Below are positions 33,661-44,668 of a stretch of DNA of 64,000 nucleotides, one piece after another. Source of the stretch: Hemerocallis citrina (Eukaryota; Streptophyta; Magnoliopsida; Asparagales; Asphodelaceae); NCBI GenBank assembly GCA_017893485.1, contig JACEHZ010000597.1, forward strand, positions 62,001 to 126,000. Reading direction: 5' to 3'. The position numbers were made by a program, and so were the translations under genes. Numbering within the stretch: the first letter of the stretch is position 1; each line of letters starts with the position of its first letter. The notes under the pieces were generated by a model, which searched no databases, was not told where the DNA came from, and worked only from the letters and a program-made list of their open reading frames with translations.

Positions 33661-35180
33661 TACCAAAGTTATCATGAACATAAGATGAATCGATAGGGCC
33701 ACCCCTACTCCGCATAGAGACTTAGAGTCACACTCTTGCTCCTTGTTCGTATTGATAACCCAGAACATAGACGGAAACTTAAGAGTCCATCTCCTAAGTT
33801 CCGACAGGACTTGCGACTTACGTCTGCATCCCGTTCTTATCACTAAATCCCAGAAATTAACAGTTGAGACCATGCCGTACGTGTCCCAGGCGAGATGACG
33901 CCGTACGTGTCCCCTTGACAGGTGAGTAGTACGCGCCCAACTAGTGTCTGTCCTTACCAATCATGAGTCACACTACTTAGGGCTAACACCTTTACTCAAT
34001 TTAGGTCAAAACTCATCCGCTTAATTCCTTTATTAATCACCACTTGGTTTTTAGGTTAAATTATCAGTACTCAAGGTCTCATTGTTCACATTTACAATAA
34101 AATATCACAATAAAATATCACTAACTAGGTTCAAAGTGAATTCAATCTAGTTGAATCTCAACAAGTCTCATCTTGATTTAGTTTGGGTTCAACTTAGTTT
34201 TCAAATCATGCTAGAGGTCGGCCCAACATGCACCACACTAATGCACTCAGTGTGCACAAAATATTACCATATGTAAATATTCAAGTATGCATACCCGCAT
34301 ACACAAGCATACGGTATTCCATCAATCACCGTAGTCATGCCTACAATCTCTTCTATGCAACCAATAGTTCTTTACTACAATCTACTTTTTAACTTTATCA
34401 TGAGTTTCTAATTAGCTAAGCATGCAACTACAACCACTAAGCATATTACTACAAGTGTGTAGTTTCATGCAATCACATCAATTTAAGCATTCGAGGAGTA
34501 ATCTTTTCTACTACATTTTAACTAAGCTTACTAACTCATTAGTAGCTTACTAATATAATGTTAGTAGCTTGCTAACACAAAACTAGTAGTTTACTGACAA
34601 TGTATGTTTACTAACCATTAACAATTGGTTAGCAATTGGGTTACTACGAGGTCGAGTCTACATTTCTAACTTTCTAACTTCTCACTATCATGACATTCTA
34701 GCATTCTATTCTACTAATTCACTACCATACTAACATATTAACTTACTAACTTACTAATCATTTCAACTAAGCTTACTAACATTATTAGTACAATGCTAGT
34801 AGCTTACTATCAATGTAAAATTTACTAATCAGGATACTAACTTACTAATCATAAGGATTTTAAGCATTCAAACATGAAAATTTAATTAGACAATTTACTC
34901 TACAACATCACAAAAGCACATCTTTACACTTATACTATCATTCTTAACACAAAGAACAAATCTTTATGTATTCACTAGTATATTTATGCATATAAAATTC
35001 ACATAAGTAATCACTCACTACAATTTCTAGCAAGCATAAATCATTCATTCCATATATGAAGAAAAATAATAATAATAGTAACACAAGAGGTATGAAGAAT
35101 ACCCACTTTGATTGTTTGCAAGCTTGAAGTTGCTACTTCTCCTCCTTGCACCTTTAGTCTTCTTGACTTCTTTCTCCAAT
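33661..35180 (-). other. Body of the outer solo LTR, non-coding
   Basis: AT-rich LTR sequence homologous to 58080-59470 and, in reverse, to about 13130-14700. The central part is rich in short repeats of 'cttactaac/tactaact'. No gene is present. Confidence 0.6.
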
Positions 35181-35184
35181 CCAA

Positions 35185-35470
35185 AAGTAGTAGTAGAGTG
35201 GTATAGTAGTAGTAGTGGGAGTTGTAGGTAGTAGTGTAGTTGTAGCTAAGTAGTAGGAATAGTAGTAGTAGAAGTGGTAGTAGTAACAATAGTAGTAGTT
35301 GAAGAAGTAGTAGGTAGTAGTAGTAAAGTAGTAGTAAATATATAGAAAAAGAGGGATGGAAAGAAAACTGCTGGTGCTGGTTGCTATCGGTAGTAAGGAG
35401 AAAGAGAGAGAGAGGTGTTGTAGTAGTAAGGTAGTAGTGAGTAGTAGTAGTAGTAATTGGAGTTAATACA
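35185..35470. repeat. (TAG)n-rich low-complexity tract in the LTR
   Basis: Many agtagtagtagt runs; the related LTR has the same at 59475-59780. Long ORFs over it (Tyr/Leu-rich) are artefacts. Confidence 0.8.
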
Positions 35471-35766
35471 CATGTATATTTAGAAAAAGGGGACAAAAAT
35501 TGATGTTGTTGCTGGCTGTCTGCAGAAAGAAAGAAAAAGAGAGAAGGAGAGGAGTGTGGAGGAGTGTAGAAGGCTTAGGTGTCCTCCACTTTTGCACATA
35601 ACCCCTCATACTATGTAATTGCACTTAAGCCCTAAATCTTATTGGATTGGGCTTAAAAAAGAAAGTGTTGGGCTTTTAAAAGAAAACATATTAGGCTCTT
35701 TTTAAAAAATTAACCATACTAACATAAAAATAATAGTGTAGTGTATGAAAAAAATAATAATGTCAA

Positions 35767-35768
<2 letters not shown>

Positions 35769-35817
<49 letters not shown>

Positions 35818-35890
35818 ATGTGTGTATATATATATAAAACAATGTGTGTATATATATATATAAAACAATGTGTATATATATATATATATA
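35769..35890. repeat. (TA)n microsatellite with acaatgtgtg spacers
   Basis: Runs of ta separated by aaaacaatgtgtgtata. The motif resumes at 36421-36557 after a 530-bp interruption. Confidence 0.85.
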
Positions 35891-36425
35891 CTAGATTTGC
35901 CCGTGGGCACGTGCCTACGGCACGTCTTCAGAACGATACACCATATGAAAAGTCTTGTAAACAGTAAATCAACAATTATGTAGCTCAAGTTTGAATAGTA
36001 TCTCCACCTTTTCTTCCAAAAAAAAAGTTTGAATAGTATGACAATAATTAGTTATAAATAAAAGTCAATGTTTCTAATAGTATATGTTGAAAAATAATTA
36101 AAAATTGAGGGTATAAAAGTCCATATTTCCATAAGTATAAATATATATAAGAGAGAGAGAGAAATAAATTTTTAAATTTTTTTGTTTTTTTTATTAATTT
36201 TTAAATTTTTTTAGTTTTTTAATTTTTTTTAATTTTTAATTTTCTTAATTTTTTGAATAGGGGAGAGAGAGAGAGAAACTTTTGGAGAGATTTGAATTTG
36301 AGTTTTGAAGAGAAACTTTTGGAGGGAAAATGTGTTTTGTGAGGTTAGATCCGGGCCTTTGATTTTTTGGGGATTGAAGGAGAGCCACTTGATAGCTTTC
36401 TTTGTGTTTTATTATATAGATAACA
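35891..36425. mobile_element. Insertion of about 530 bp within the (TA)n of the LTR
   Basis: Absent from the related LTR at 60120-60200. It starts tactagatttgcccgtgggc with nested palindromes (gtgggcacgtgcctac, gccgtgcc-like) and ends near gtgttttattatatagataa. It looks like a short non-autonomous element that inserted between ta repeats, perhaps Helitron-like. TSD or class cannot be settled because the flanks are simple repeats. Confidence 0.5.
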
Positions 36426-36507
36426 ATGTGTATATATATATATATACACACACATTGTTATATATATATACACACATTGTTATATATATATATATACACA
36501 CACATTG

Positions 36508-36557
<50 letters not shown>
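36426..36557. repeat. (TA)n and (CA)n microsatellite at the LTR end
   Basis: tatata/cacacattgtta runs directly before the terminal ttgtaagaatttagaggtat block of the LTR. Confidence 0.85.
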
Positions 36558-36560
<3 letters not shown>

Positions 36561-37503
36561 AAGAATTTAGAGGTATTACACTGTGCAACCCATTTTTGCG
36601 TGTTAGGATGGACATTTGCCTGTAAGTAGACCTAACCTAGTGTCTACCGTGGAGACGGTGTCAAGAGAGTGACTTATTCCCCACTTGTAGCATCAAATGC
36701 CTAGACTCCCACTTATGAGGCCTGTCGCCTGGCGAAACTAACCCATCTCTCCCTGGCCTCATATACCCTCCACTTTCTTCTAAGAGTCTGTTCAGCCTTC
36801 CCACTCTTCCTCCAAGAGATTTGAGTCCCATCGGCTCTATCCATTAACCTCACCCTCTGTTACTTTTCAGTACCGCCAAACTATTCTGTTCACTATGGAT
36901 CGCTGTTGGACTCCATGAGTGGATGCGCTCTTCTCATCTTTCTCTATTGATGACACCTCAAATCTTTACATGTTTAGGCTTAGTTGACCATGTCTTCTTA
37001 TGTCGGCTGCTAGAAACTTGTTCCTCCCAGCTCTCAGAATCAGCATATGGGTGTTTTAAGTATGGTTGTTTTATTACTTCGGATCATTACCTAGGTGAAT
37101 ATATGTTGGACAGGACGAGGATTTGATTTTAAAGCCAGAGCTAACTTAAATTGTCGTGCAAAAAGAGAGGGCTGCAATGTCTTGTCATTGCCGCGGGCAA
37201 TAAGGAGAAGTGGAAAAGGGGTTCATTAGCATTCTGGAAGAGATAAGCAGGGACACTCATCTCATTTTTTCTATCAGAAATGTCCTTCTCTGTCTGATTT
37301 GATTCACTGAATTTAACAAGAGACATAAGATGGAGGTTGACAACTCAGATCGTTCGTGTCACTGCTTTGACAATGACACTTCATGGATACTCCTCGATCA
37401 CATGTTATTTCTTACCTACTTCACACATAAATTGCTACAGACATCTAATTGAACCTGCAATCTGGCTGTTTATGTTTTGGCTTTTGGGGCTTTTCTGGTA
37501 TTA

Positions 37504-38294
37504 GAGCATCTGTAGCCGTTGACGATATACTCATTTTTTGGAAAAAAAAATAGGAAAAATAACGATGCATTCGTTCGCTATATACCTGAAATTTGGGTAT
37601 TGGGTGAACAGTCGTCTGCTATATTTGGAAGACGAAATAGTTTTTTGGAAAAAATAGCCGACAAAAGATGATCTTTCGTTCGTTCAATTAGACGAAAGAC
37701 CATCTTTCGTCACTAGTATTTTTTATTTATTTAAACATTGGATGGAAGATCATTTCCCGTCCCAATTTTTTTTTAAATGATCGGACGGGACCCATCCCTT
37801 CAATTTTTTTTTGTAAATTCGACGGACGGGAAGATCGAATTTTTTTTTTAAAAAAAGAAAAAAAATGCACGGACGGTAGATCATGCATTTCTGAGGCCAT
37901 TTGGTGGGAAAAATCCTATAGAATAGAGCCTATAGATATTTCAATGGGTATAGATTAGGTTTTAATTGAAATTAATTAAGAATTAAGATTTATTTAAGAT
38001 TTAATTTGATTTAATTATGATTAATTTAACAGTAAATTAGGAATTAATTAGGATTTAAGTTTTTTTATTTTTATTTTTAAATTCTCAGATGGGAAATGAT
38101 TCCCGGTCTGTTTTTTTAAATTAAAAAATCAAAATAAAAATTAATGGACGGAAAATCGTTCTTTGTCAGTCGATTTTTTAAAATTAAAACCCAAAATTTG
38201 GGTTTAGACGACTACAGCTGAAACCCATATTTCCTATGCCTATATGCCAAATACCCAAAATTTGGGTCGGAACGACTACAGATGTAAGAAGCTC
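37504..38294. mobile_element. PIF/Harbinger-type (Tourist-like) MITE, TTA duplication
   Basis: 791 bp. Left end gagcatctgtagccgt; right end acgactacagatgtaagaagctc, its imperfect reverse complement. It is flanked by TTA at 37501-37503 and 38295-38297. The paralogue at 10281-10310 has the uninterrupted site (tctggtattacaggtatta) with a single TTA at 10292-10294. Inside are repeated short motifs such as gaaagaccatctttcgtc and ggacgggaagatcg. No transposase is encoded. Confidence 0.9.
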
Positions 38295-39470
38295 TTACAG
38301 GTATTATTTCAGACTGGTTTCTATTGAAGCTAAACTCTTCTTTTAAGTATGCATGTACATATTGGGAAGTCATATAAGGAACAAGTCGTTCTCATATGGG
38401 GAAGTCAAATCTTGTAGAACAAGTCGTTCTCATATAGAGAAGTCAAATCTTGTAACTGAATCAAGTATATTTCTTCCTTTTGTAGTTTGAATATGTACCA
38501 GACTGCTCTTTCTTCTTTCATTTTTTCTTTCATTCTTTCTTCACTTTACAAGTTAAATTCACGAATGCTGGAAGCCCACTATGTGCAGTTTTCTCTTTGT
38601 GAATATTTCAAAGAACTGCTGAATCCTTAATTCATATATTTATTAAAGTTTAAAAATAAAAAAAGTACTAGCTAGTTATGTTGGCTGCTAAGTTTGGTGG
38701 GATCGTCTACTATGATATAAGTCACCAGAGTTTTCAGTTGCCTTGTTTCATTTGATACTCGTGCATTTATTGTCTATGTCTGGCTCTGTAGTCTTGAAAA
38801 ATGATACTTGTAAGTGTTTTGACGATCTGTCACTATTTCAGGTACTTGAGTTTTGTAGAAAGCATTTAACTGAGGATTCAATGATAATTTTAGATGTGAA
38901 ATTCCAACTAGGGACTGCAGGACTGAGAAGGAGTTTACTACTTCCTCACGGTAAGGCCATGATCTTTACTTGTTTTTCCCTATGATTTGGGGAATATATG
39001 AGGGTTGCTGAGAGTAATTTTGCTTGCTATTTGGTTTGGTTCAGGCTAAGATTGTAAATGCGCAGGATCAGTTGACACTGGTATATAGGCATGCAAAACG
39101 GTTGTTTGTTCTGATTTTCTGCATTAAAAGTACTGATGTAAGTCTCTTGCTCTAAATGTGGCATAGGTTATATTTTTTTACTAGCATTCATGCAGACCTA
39201 CCTTATTATTTGACCCTCGTAATCATATAGCCTTTAAGACCCTTGGTCTATTCTCATGAAGACTTTATTTCCTCAATTTCTAGTCACCAGATGCACTTTA
39301 GAGAAGAACTATGCATTATGCCACTGCCACTATTCGTGAAACTGGCACAAAATCACCAAAATCCTGCAGGTCTAATCGATTTATCGAATACATGGGTTTC
39401 AACCGAATGCTTGTTGTCTATATTTGTTGGTCAACCAGTACTCAATGGACTTACTTTATTATGCGGTGTT

Positions 39471-39815
39471 GGCTAAATTTGACAAAAAAAAAAAAAAAAA
39501 AAACCTTGAACTTTTTTTAACGCAAAACCACACTCAAGTATGGTTGCAAAGAATCCCCCTGAAGTATATTTTCAGAAAACCACATCTAACTTTTCTACTT
39601 GTATTAGATAACCTCATACATCTTTGCAAATTGGTTTAGAAAACATCATGCATTTTTCTCATTATTGTCAAAACCTCACTCAACTTCAGCAGAAAACTCA
39701 CGCCGCTGGAGTGGGTATTTTGCAACCATAGTTGAGTGCGGTTTTCTGCGTAAAAAAAAGTTTAAGTGTTTTCTGCATAAAAGGGATAATTCAAGGGGTT
39801 TTTTCAAATTTAGCC
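39471..39815. mobile_element. Mutator-like MITE with long fold-back ends
   Basis: 345 bp. Left end ggctaaatttgacaaaaaaa, right end ttttttcaaatttagcc. The two halves pair over a longer stretch (gcaaaaccacactcaagtat with atagttgagtgcggttttct). The flanks atgcggtgtt and atgatgtgtt look like an aged 10-bp duplication. Copy A at about 11430-11445 lacks the insert. It contains a poly(A) run. Confidence 0.8.
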
Positions 39816-40127
39816 ATGATGTGTTACACCATGAGCTAACTTATTTGAAGCAAACTCTCAAAGTAATAATAATTAGAATACATATAAATACATAAATAGT
39901 AGTTATTAGAGGATGTTAAACACATTTATGGTGAGGTAATGATGCTTCACTACTTAAATACTAAGCATATTTGACCAGTATATAGTTTGTTTGCTGCATT
40001 TTTTATATGCCCAGAGAGTAATTACTTGACTAGACATTATTTTAGTAATTTGAACCAAATTTATCTTTTATCAAGGCTATATGAGGTATATAGTGTTGAG
40101 CATACTTCATTTATGGCTTTTGTGGAG

Positions 40128-41005
40128 GAAAATTTTGCCATACTGCCCCACTTTTTGAAAATATTTGGCGCTCTGCCTTACTTCCGAAAACAATTAGCGA
40201 TCTGCCCCTGTTTAGGACACGTCAGCATAAACCGTTATTGGAAATAACTGCATAGGTTATTTACGTGCCGTTATTTCCAATAACGGCATCTATTTTACAT
40301 TTTTTTCCCATGCCGTTATTTGGAATAACGGCATCAGTATATTTCACTTACAAGTGTGAATCTTCTAACTTTAAAAAATTCTAAGTGTGAAAAAAACTTA
40401 TAAATAATGCCGTTATCCTGAATAACGGCATTCTAATGACTGATGTCGTTATTGGAGATAACGGCATCAGTTATATATAAATGAACTCTTGCCGTTGTTT
40501 GGAAACAGAGAGAATGAATAATAAGTTAATTTTTTTATAAAAAAATTTATAACTGATGCCGTTATTTGGAATAACGGCATCGGCTGTAATTTTTTTTTTA
40601 ATTAACTTATTCGTCAGAGAGGCTGAATAATAAGTTACTTTTTTATAAAAAAATTTATAACTAATGTCGTTATTCGAAATAACGGCATCACTATTGAGAA
40701 TGCCGTTATTTGAAATAACGGCATCTGTTATAAGGTTTTCACACTTGCAATTTTTTCTCTAAATGGGGACTACAAACTGTCGAAAAACAAAATAACCTAT
40801 GCCGTTACTTCAAATAACGGCATGACACTTTTTTTAAATATAGATGCCGTTATTGGAAATAACGGCACGTAAATAACCTATGCCGTTATTTCCAATAACG
40901 GTTTATGCTGACGTGTCCTAAACAGGGGCAGATCGCTAATTGTTTTCGGAAGCGGGGCAGAGCGCCAAATATTTTCAAAAAGTGGGGCAGTACGGCAAAA
41001 TTTTC
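40128..41005. mobile_element. Mutator-like fold-back element carrying an array of about 11 palindromes
   Basis: 878 bp with terminal inverted repeats of about 163 bp (40128-40290 and 40843-41005) that are nearly identical. Outer ends are gaaaattttgcc and ggcaaaattttc. Flanks tttgtggag and tctgcggag match at 7 of 9 positions, as for an aged Mutator-type 9-bp duplication. Within, the palindrome tgccgttatt-N2/3-aataacggca occurs about eleven times, at roughly 40231, 40267, 40310, 40408, 40443, 40556, 40669, 40701, 40800, 40843 and 40880, with AT-rich spacers of variable length. No ORF of note. Capable of forming many hairpins. Confidence 0.85.
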
Positions 41006-41014
41006 TCTGCGGAG

Positions 41015-41650
41015 CTTACTATCCTCTTCCCTATTGAACCAAGTACTTTATACTGTACTGTCTGCAGTCAATTGCTTCACGAGCAGCATATGTAATAGGT
41101 GTCAAACTTGGAGAAGAAGTTGGGCATGTACTGTTTGTTTGAATCTGTTGAGACAAGGCAGGGTGGAAAAAACAGCTGAAGATAAGATTTTTGTTTGAAG
41201 ACTTGAGACTATCTCTAATTGAGGGTCATTTGCTTTTCAGGTATTGATAATGATGATAATGAAGATAGTTGTTCCTTATTTCCAACTCTAATGTGTACTT
41301 TTTCTTTTTTCTCATCGACATATCATTGAACATCTTATATGCATCTCGTCTACTTCCATCTAAAACTCACTCTCTTATGCCTTATCCTTGAATGTAACAG
41401 ATATGGGTGATCTACTTCAGAGAACCACATTTGAGGCCACCGCCATAGTTGTTGGTGAAACTGGAAGTGGCATGGAACCACCTAAGCCTCACAGGTCTGT
41501 TTGACCTGTCCTTTATTGAATAAACGAGTTTCAACCAAATTCATGTTGTTTAGACAGTACTATCAAACTTATAATCCCTTATATTTGTTGTTTAACCAGT
41601 ACTCAATTTGAAGAATGAGTTAGTAGAACATTTGACGTTTTGATACGATT
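41015..41650 (+). other. Exon-like fragments of an unrecognised gene
   Basis: The phrase ATAIVVGETGSGMEPPKPH (41437-41495) is related to ATATVRETGIGTKSPKSC (11285-11340) and its copy near 39315. All three are followed by a tctaat/tctgtt-type boundary. Upstream, 41068-41130 could read SIASRAAYVIGVKLGEEVGH. An acceptor-like tgcttttcag precedes gtattgat at about 41240. I do not recognise the protein. These may be remains of a gene duplicated several times. Confidence 0.4.
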
Positions 41651-43439
41651 TGATGTTTCTTTTCTTCATTGGAAAAAAAATAAACTAAATGCGTTTTAAG
41701 GATATTTGGATTTGTTATAGAAAATTAGTCTTTTAGAAAGTATATTGTACTTGCGTTATTATTCGTGCACCATGAATTATTAACTTTCTTTAAAGTAACT
41801 ATTTTAGGATGTTTTTTTAATAGGTTTTTTTCCACATGGGTTACTCACAAATGTTTATCTCACTCACAAATTGTTATTTCCATATAACTCACTCACAGTC
41901 TTTGGTCGACCTAAAAAACTACTACTAGTTAGCCATTGTTAAAATCAACAATATTCCGTTAAATTTGACTGAATGTTAGTCAAATGACATGATTACCCGT
42001 ATTAAATTCACACGACAACCATGCAAATTATAAGGAAATTTTTAACCCTTAATTAAACCCTAATCCTAACCCAAAATAGTTAATCAACAGAACCTCAAAA
42101 TTTCTGACCTACTTATAACATTAATTTTGCTTCACTAATTACTTATAACATTAATGAACAGCAAACGAATAAAACTATTTCAGAATCAAATGCTTTGAGA
42201 AAAAAATGAATTTTAGCGTACACCTTCATCCTCTTGTGTCACCAATCTTCTTCGATTTTGGAGCATGTCACCTTTTTCTTCGCTTTCATTTAAAGTGGGA
42301 ACAAAATTGGATTTTCAAAATGGGGGCAAAATAGTTGATGTTGCTGTTTTCTGGTGTGGGAACAACAGATGATGAGTTCTTTTGTTGGAGGAGATACTCA
42401 GATTTCAGCCGTAGATCTTATCCTGATGTGAGGCTCGTATGATTGTAATATGTGGATCTGGTGATGGTTTATGGCCACCTAGGATCAAGAAAAAAGTCAG
42501 AAACACAAGGAGATTTCCCAGCGCCAGACCTTCTAATGATCAATACCCTTGGTGGGCCTGTGGATTTGTTACCCTAACTTCCTAATTAAATCCCATTGAT
42601 TTTAGGGGATTGGATTTTTGGCCAAGATTGACCGGTCAATTGTCCCTTTGTGGGCTTGTGGATGGCCTGTGGATTTGTTACCCTAACTCCAGGGACCTCG
42701 AGATCCTCGCAAGGATCTTGCGATCTTGAATAGCCGCGATTTTGACCCTCATCATAAGCCCATCACTCTCGGAAGTAAGTTTTTGGTCGCCTTCGAGGAG
42801 TAGGGATTCCTGTTCTTCGCGGTTGATGCTGCTGATTTAGAGGTGAGAGCAACAGATGTGAGTTATTGTAAAGGGAGAGTGACAGATCTCAACCACAGAT
42901 CTGAATCTGAGATGAGAGTTTGATTAGGAACAGGAGAGGGGGTGCTGCTGGTAGCGTGCTATCTGAATACCTGCAAAAATGTCTTGAGATACCGGGGGTG
43001 ATCTTGGAGACAGACCCTCCGACGATCTAGTCAGTCACTGGAAAAAAGTGGAGCTAGGATTTCAGTGGAGAAAAAAGTCATTCCCTTTATAGAGGGGGAG
43101 GGGGTCTGGTATTTATAGGCAGAGAGAGTCGGGGCCCTTGCCCTAACGAGCCGGGTTGACCTGCTCCTATAGGCCTAACGCAGCAGAAGGCCCATTGAAT
43201 TCTCAGTTCTGATGAATCAGAAAAGAGCGGATCTTGAGGGGATCAGACGGTCCTGATTGTGCTGGATTATTTACCCACATCATAGGTCCCCACTTCTGGA
43301 GGGTTGTATGTACCAGCCGTCGAGGAGCAGCCTAATTTCGTGAGAAGGTCCGTCGTCGGCGCGCTCAAGAATAGTGCGAAAGATCCCTACGTGAGGCGAA
43401 ACGGGGTCGAGGCCGAGCAGTGCGATGCTGAACCCCACC
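41651..43439. other. Non-coding; moderately GC-rich from 42240
   Basis: AT-rich to about 42200, then GC-richer sequence with short repeated phrases (gtggatttgttaccctaact occurs at 42560 and 42670). No gene recognised. The GC-richer part may belong with the minisatellite and ORF that follow as one unidentified element. Confidence 0.4.
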
Positions 43440-43469
43440 TCTTCAATCATTGACGATCGGGGTGGCGCG

Positions 43470-44015
43470 TTTGAGGCCGATATTCAAGCGTCGAGCGTAA
43501 TAGGCTGAGAAGGCCCATAGCCAGCTCAAATTTCATGCCGAGCGTCGAGTGTGATAGGCTGAGAAAGCTAGTAGCCAGCTCGAAGTTCATGCTGAGCATC
43601 GAGCGTCATAGGCTGAGAAAGCCAGTCGCTAGCTCGAGGTTCCTGCCGAGCGTCGAGCATCATAGGCTTGTGAGGAAGCCAGTAGCTAGCTCGAGATTCA
43701 TGCCTTAGGTCGAGCGTAATAGGCATCTCGTGAGAAAGCCAGTAGCTAGCTCGAGGTTCATGCCGATCGTCGAGCGTGATAGGCTTGTCAGAAAGCCAAT
43801 AGCTAGCTCGAGGTTTATTCCGAGCATCGAGTGTGATAGGCTCGTGAGAAAGCCAGCAACTAGTTCGAGGTTCCTGCCAAGCGTCAAGCGTGATAGTGAG
43901 AAAGCCAACAGCTAGCTCGAGATTCCTACTGAGCGTCGAGCGTGATAGACTTGTGAGAAAGCCAGTAGCTAGCTCGAGGTTCATGCCGAGCGTCGAGCGT
44001 GATGGACTTGTGAGA
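43470..44015. repeat. Minisatellite, about 10 units of 50-63 bp
   Basis: Imperfect units of the form gagcgtcgagcgtgataggc ... tgagaaagccagtagctagc ... tcgaggttcatgcc. The core tcgagcgt recurs at about 43490, 43545, 43598, 43655, 43718, 43768, 43827, 43884, 43937 and 43993. Because the unit length is often near a multiple of 3, long repetitive ORFs appear on both strands. They are by-products. Confidence 0.92.
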
Positions 44016-44333
44016 ACTTGGTGAAACTGGTGACTATAGTGAACACGTGGGTTGCACGTATGATGCTGGCGTCATGGTTGTGAAAATCGAGGCATCAAAA
44101 TCTCATCCACCGTTAGACCTTATATGATTTGAATTGGGTGGCTGAGATTTTTTGAGGGTATCGAGGCGTCGAAACCTACCTATATAATCTTCACCTCCCC
44201 CCTTAGTCTCCACTTTGCTCTCTCTCTATAATTGACGGAGCTTCTCGCTCTAGGAATCGTTTAGTGACCGGCGACCAACTTTATGACATACTTTTCCGGC
44301 AACGATAACACGTCAGTATTCTCAACATTATGT

Positions 44334-44668
44334 CGATGGCTCGGTCCGGTTCTTCTGCATCTGTTTCCGGTCAGGGCGATGGGGATCGCCTTTCTGACTC
44401 GTCCTAGGAGACGAGTGAGATGGTCTACGAAGTCCAACCGCTCCGCAGCCATAAGCCATTTGTAGTGGAGTCGAGCGACTCGGACCGAGAGGCAGAGGTG
44501 GTTGATGAGGGTAACCCGATCGAGATGGAGGAAACTGGAGATACTGATAGAGACGTGGAGGTCGAGGTGAAGGAAACTAGAGATACCGATCGAGACGTGA
44601 AGGACGCGGTTTGGAGCGGTTGGTGCGGACGAGGTTATGGATGTTGGCCCGTCAGGTGGTCCACCTAA
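44334..44668 (+). pseudogene. Short acidic ORF with an in-frame stop, unknown
   Basis: An ATG at 44334 opens MARSGSSASVSGQGDGDRLS, then TAG at about 44403. The same frame continues to 44668 as an acidic stretch (SSDSDREAEVVDEG, with two DTDRDVEVEVKET-like repeats). A TATA-like cctatataatc lies at 44167 and a CT-rich leader at 44215. The layout, leader then Ser/acidic-rich start, could be the 5' end of a transposon or retroelement gene. No family is recognised. Confidence 0.35.

Larger units (their letters stand above)
27279..36580 (-). mobile_element. Solo LTR of the 12562 family (minus), split by a nested Copia and a further insertion
   Basis: Plus-strand ends are tgtagcgcttcgag and gaggtattaca, flanked by ctgtg at 27274-27278 and 36581-36585. 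Removing the nested element (27833-33501 plus one 5-bp duplication) leaves about 3.6 kb. That remainder matches 57353-60224 from cgagttccacacactgggag through the minisatellite (33507-33660), the cacgtgtcc block (33890-33930) and the aagtagtag-rich section. It also carries an extra insertion near 35892-36425. No retroelement genes belong to this LTR itself. Copy A at 4460 shows the empty site. Confidence 0.88.
36586..39970. repeat. Segmental duplication copy B, right part
   Basis: Paralogue of 4460-4549 plus 9447-11600. It contains two later insertions (37504-38294, 39471-39815) that copy A lacks. Exon-like phrase CRKHLTEDSMIILDVKFQLG (38850-38910) is preceded by an acceptor-like tatttcag in both copies and may be part of an unrecognised gene. 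No intact ORF. Confidence 0.82.

Noticed and set aside
35041..35496. Long Tyr/Leu-rich ORF (minus)
   Set aside because: Translation of a (TAG)n-rich low-complexity tract; the same occurs in the related LTR at 59427-59911.
40228..40910. CRISPR-like array from regular palindromic repeats
   Set aside because: Spacers are unequal, the context is a plant transposon with TIRs, and there are no cas genes.
43568..43984. 138-residue repetitive ORF (minus), possible repeat protein
   Set aside because: It is the minisatellite read in one frame; similar frames exist on both strands and unit lengths vary.
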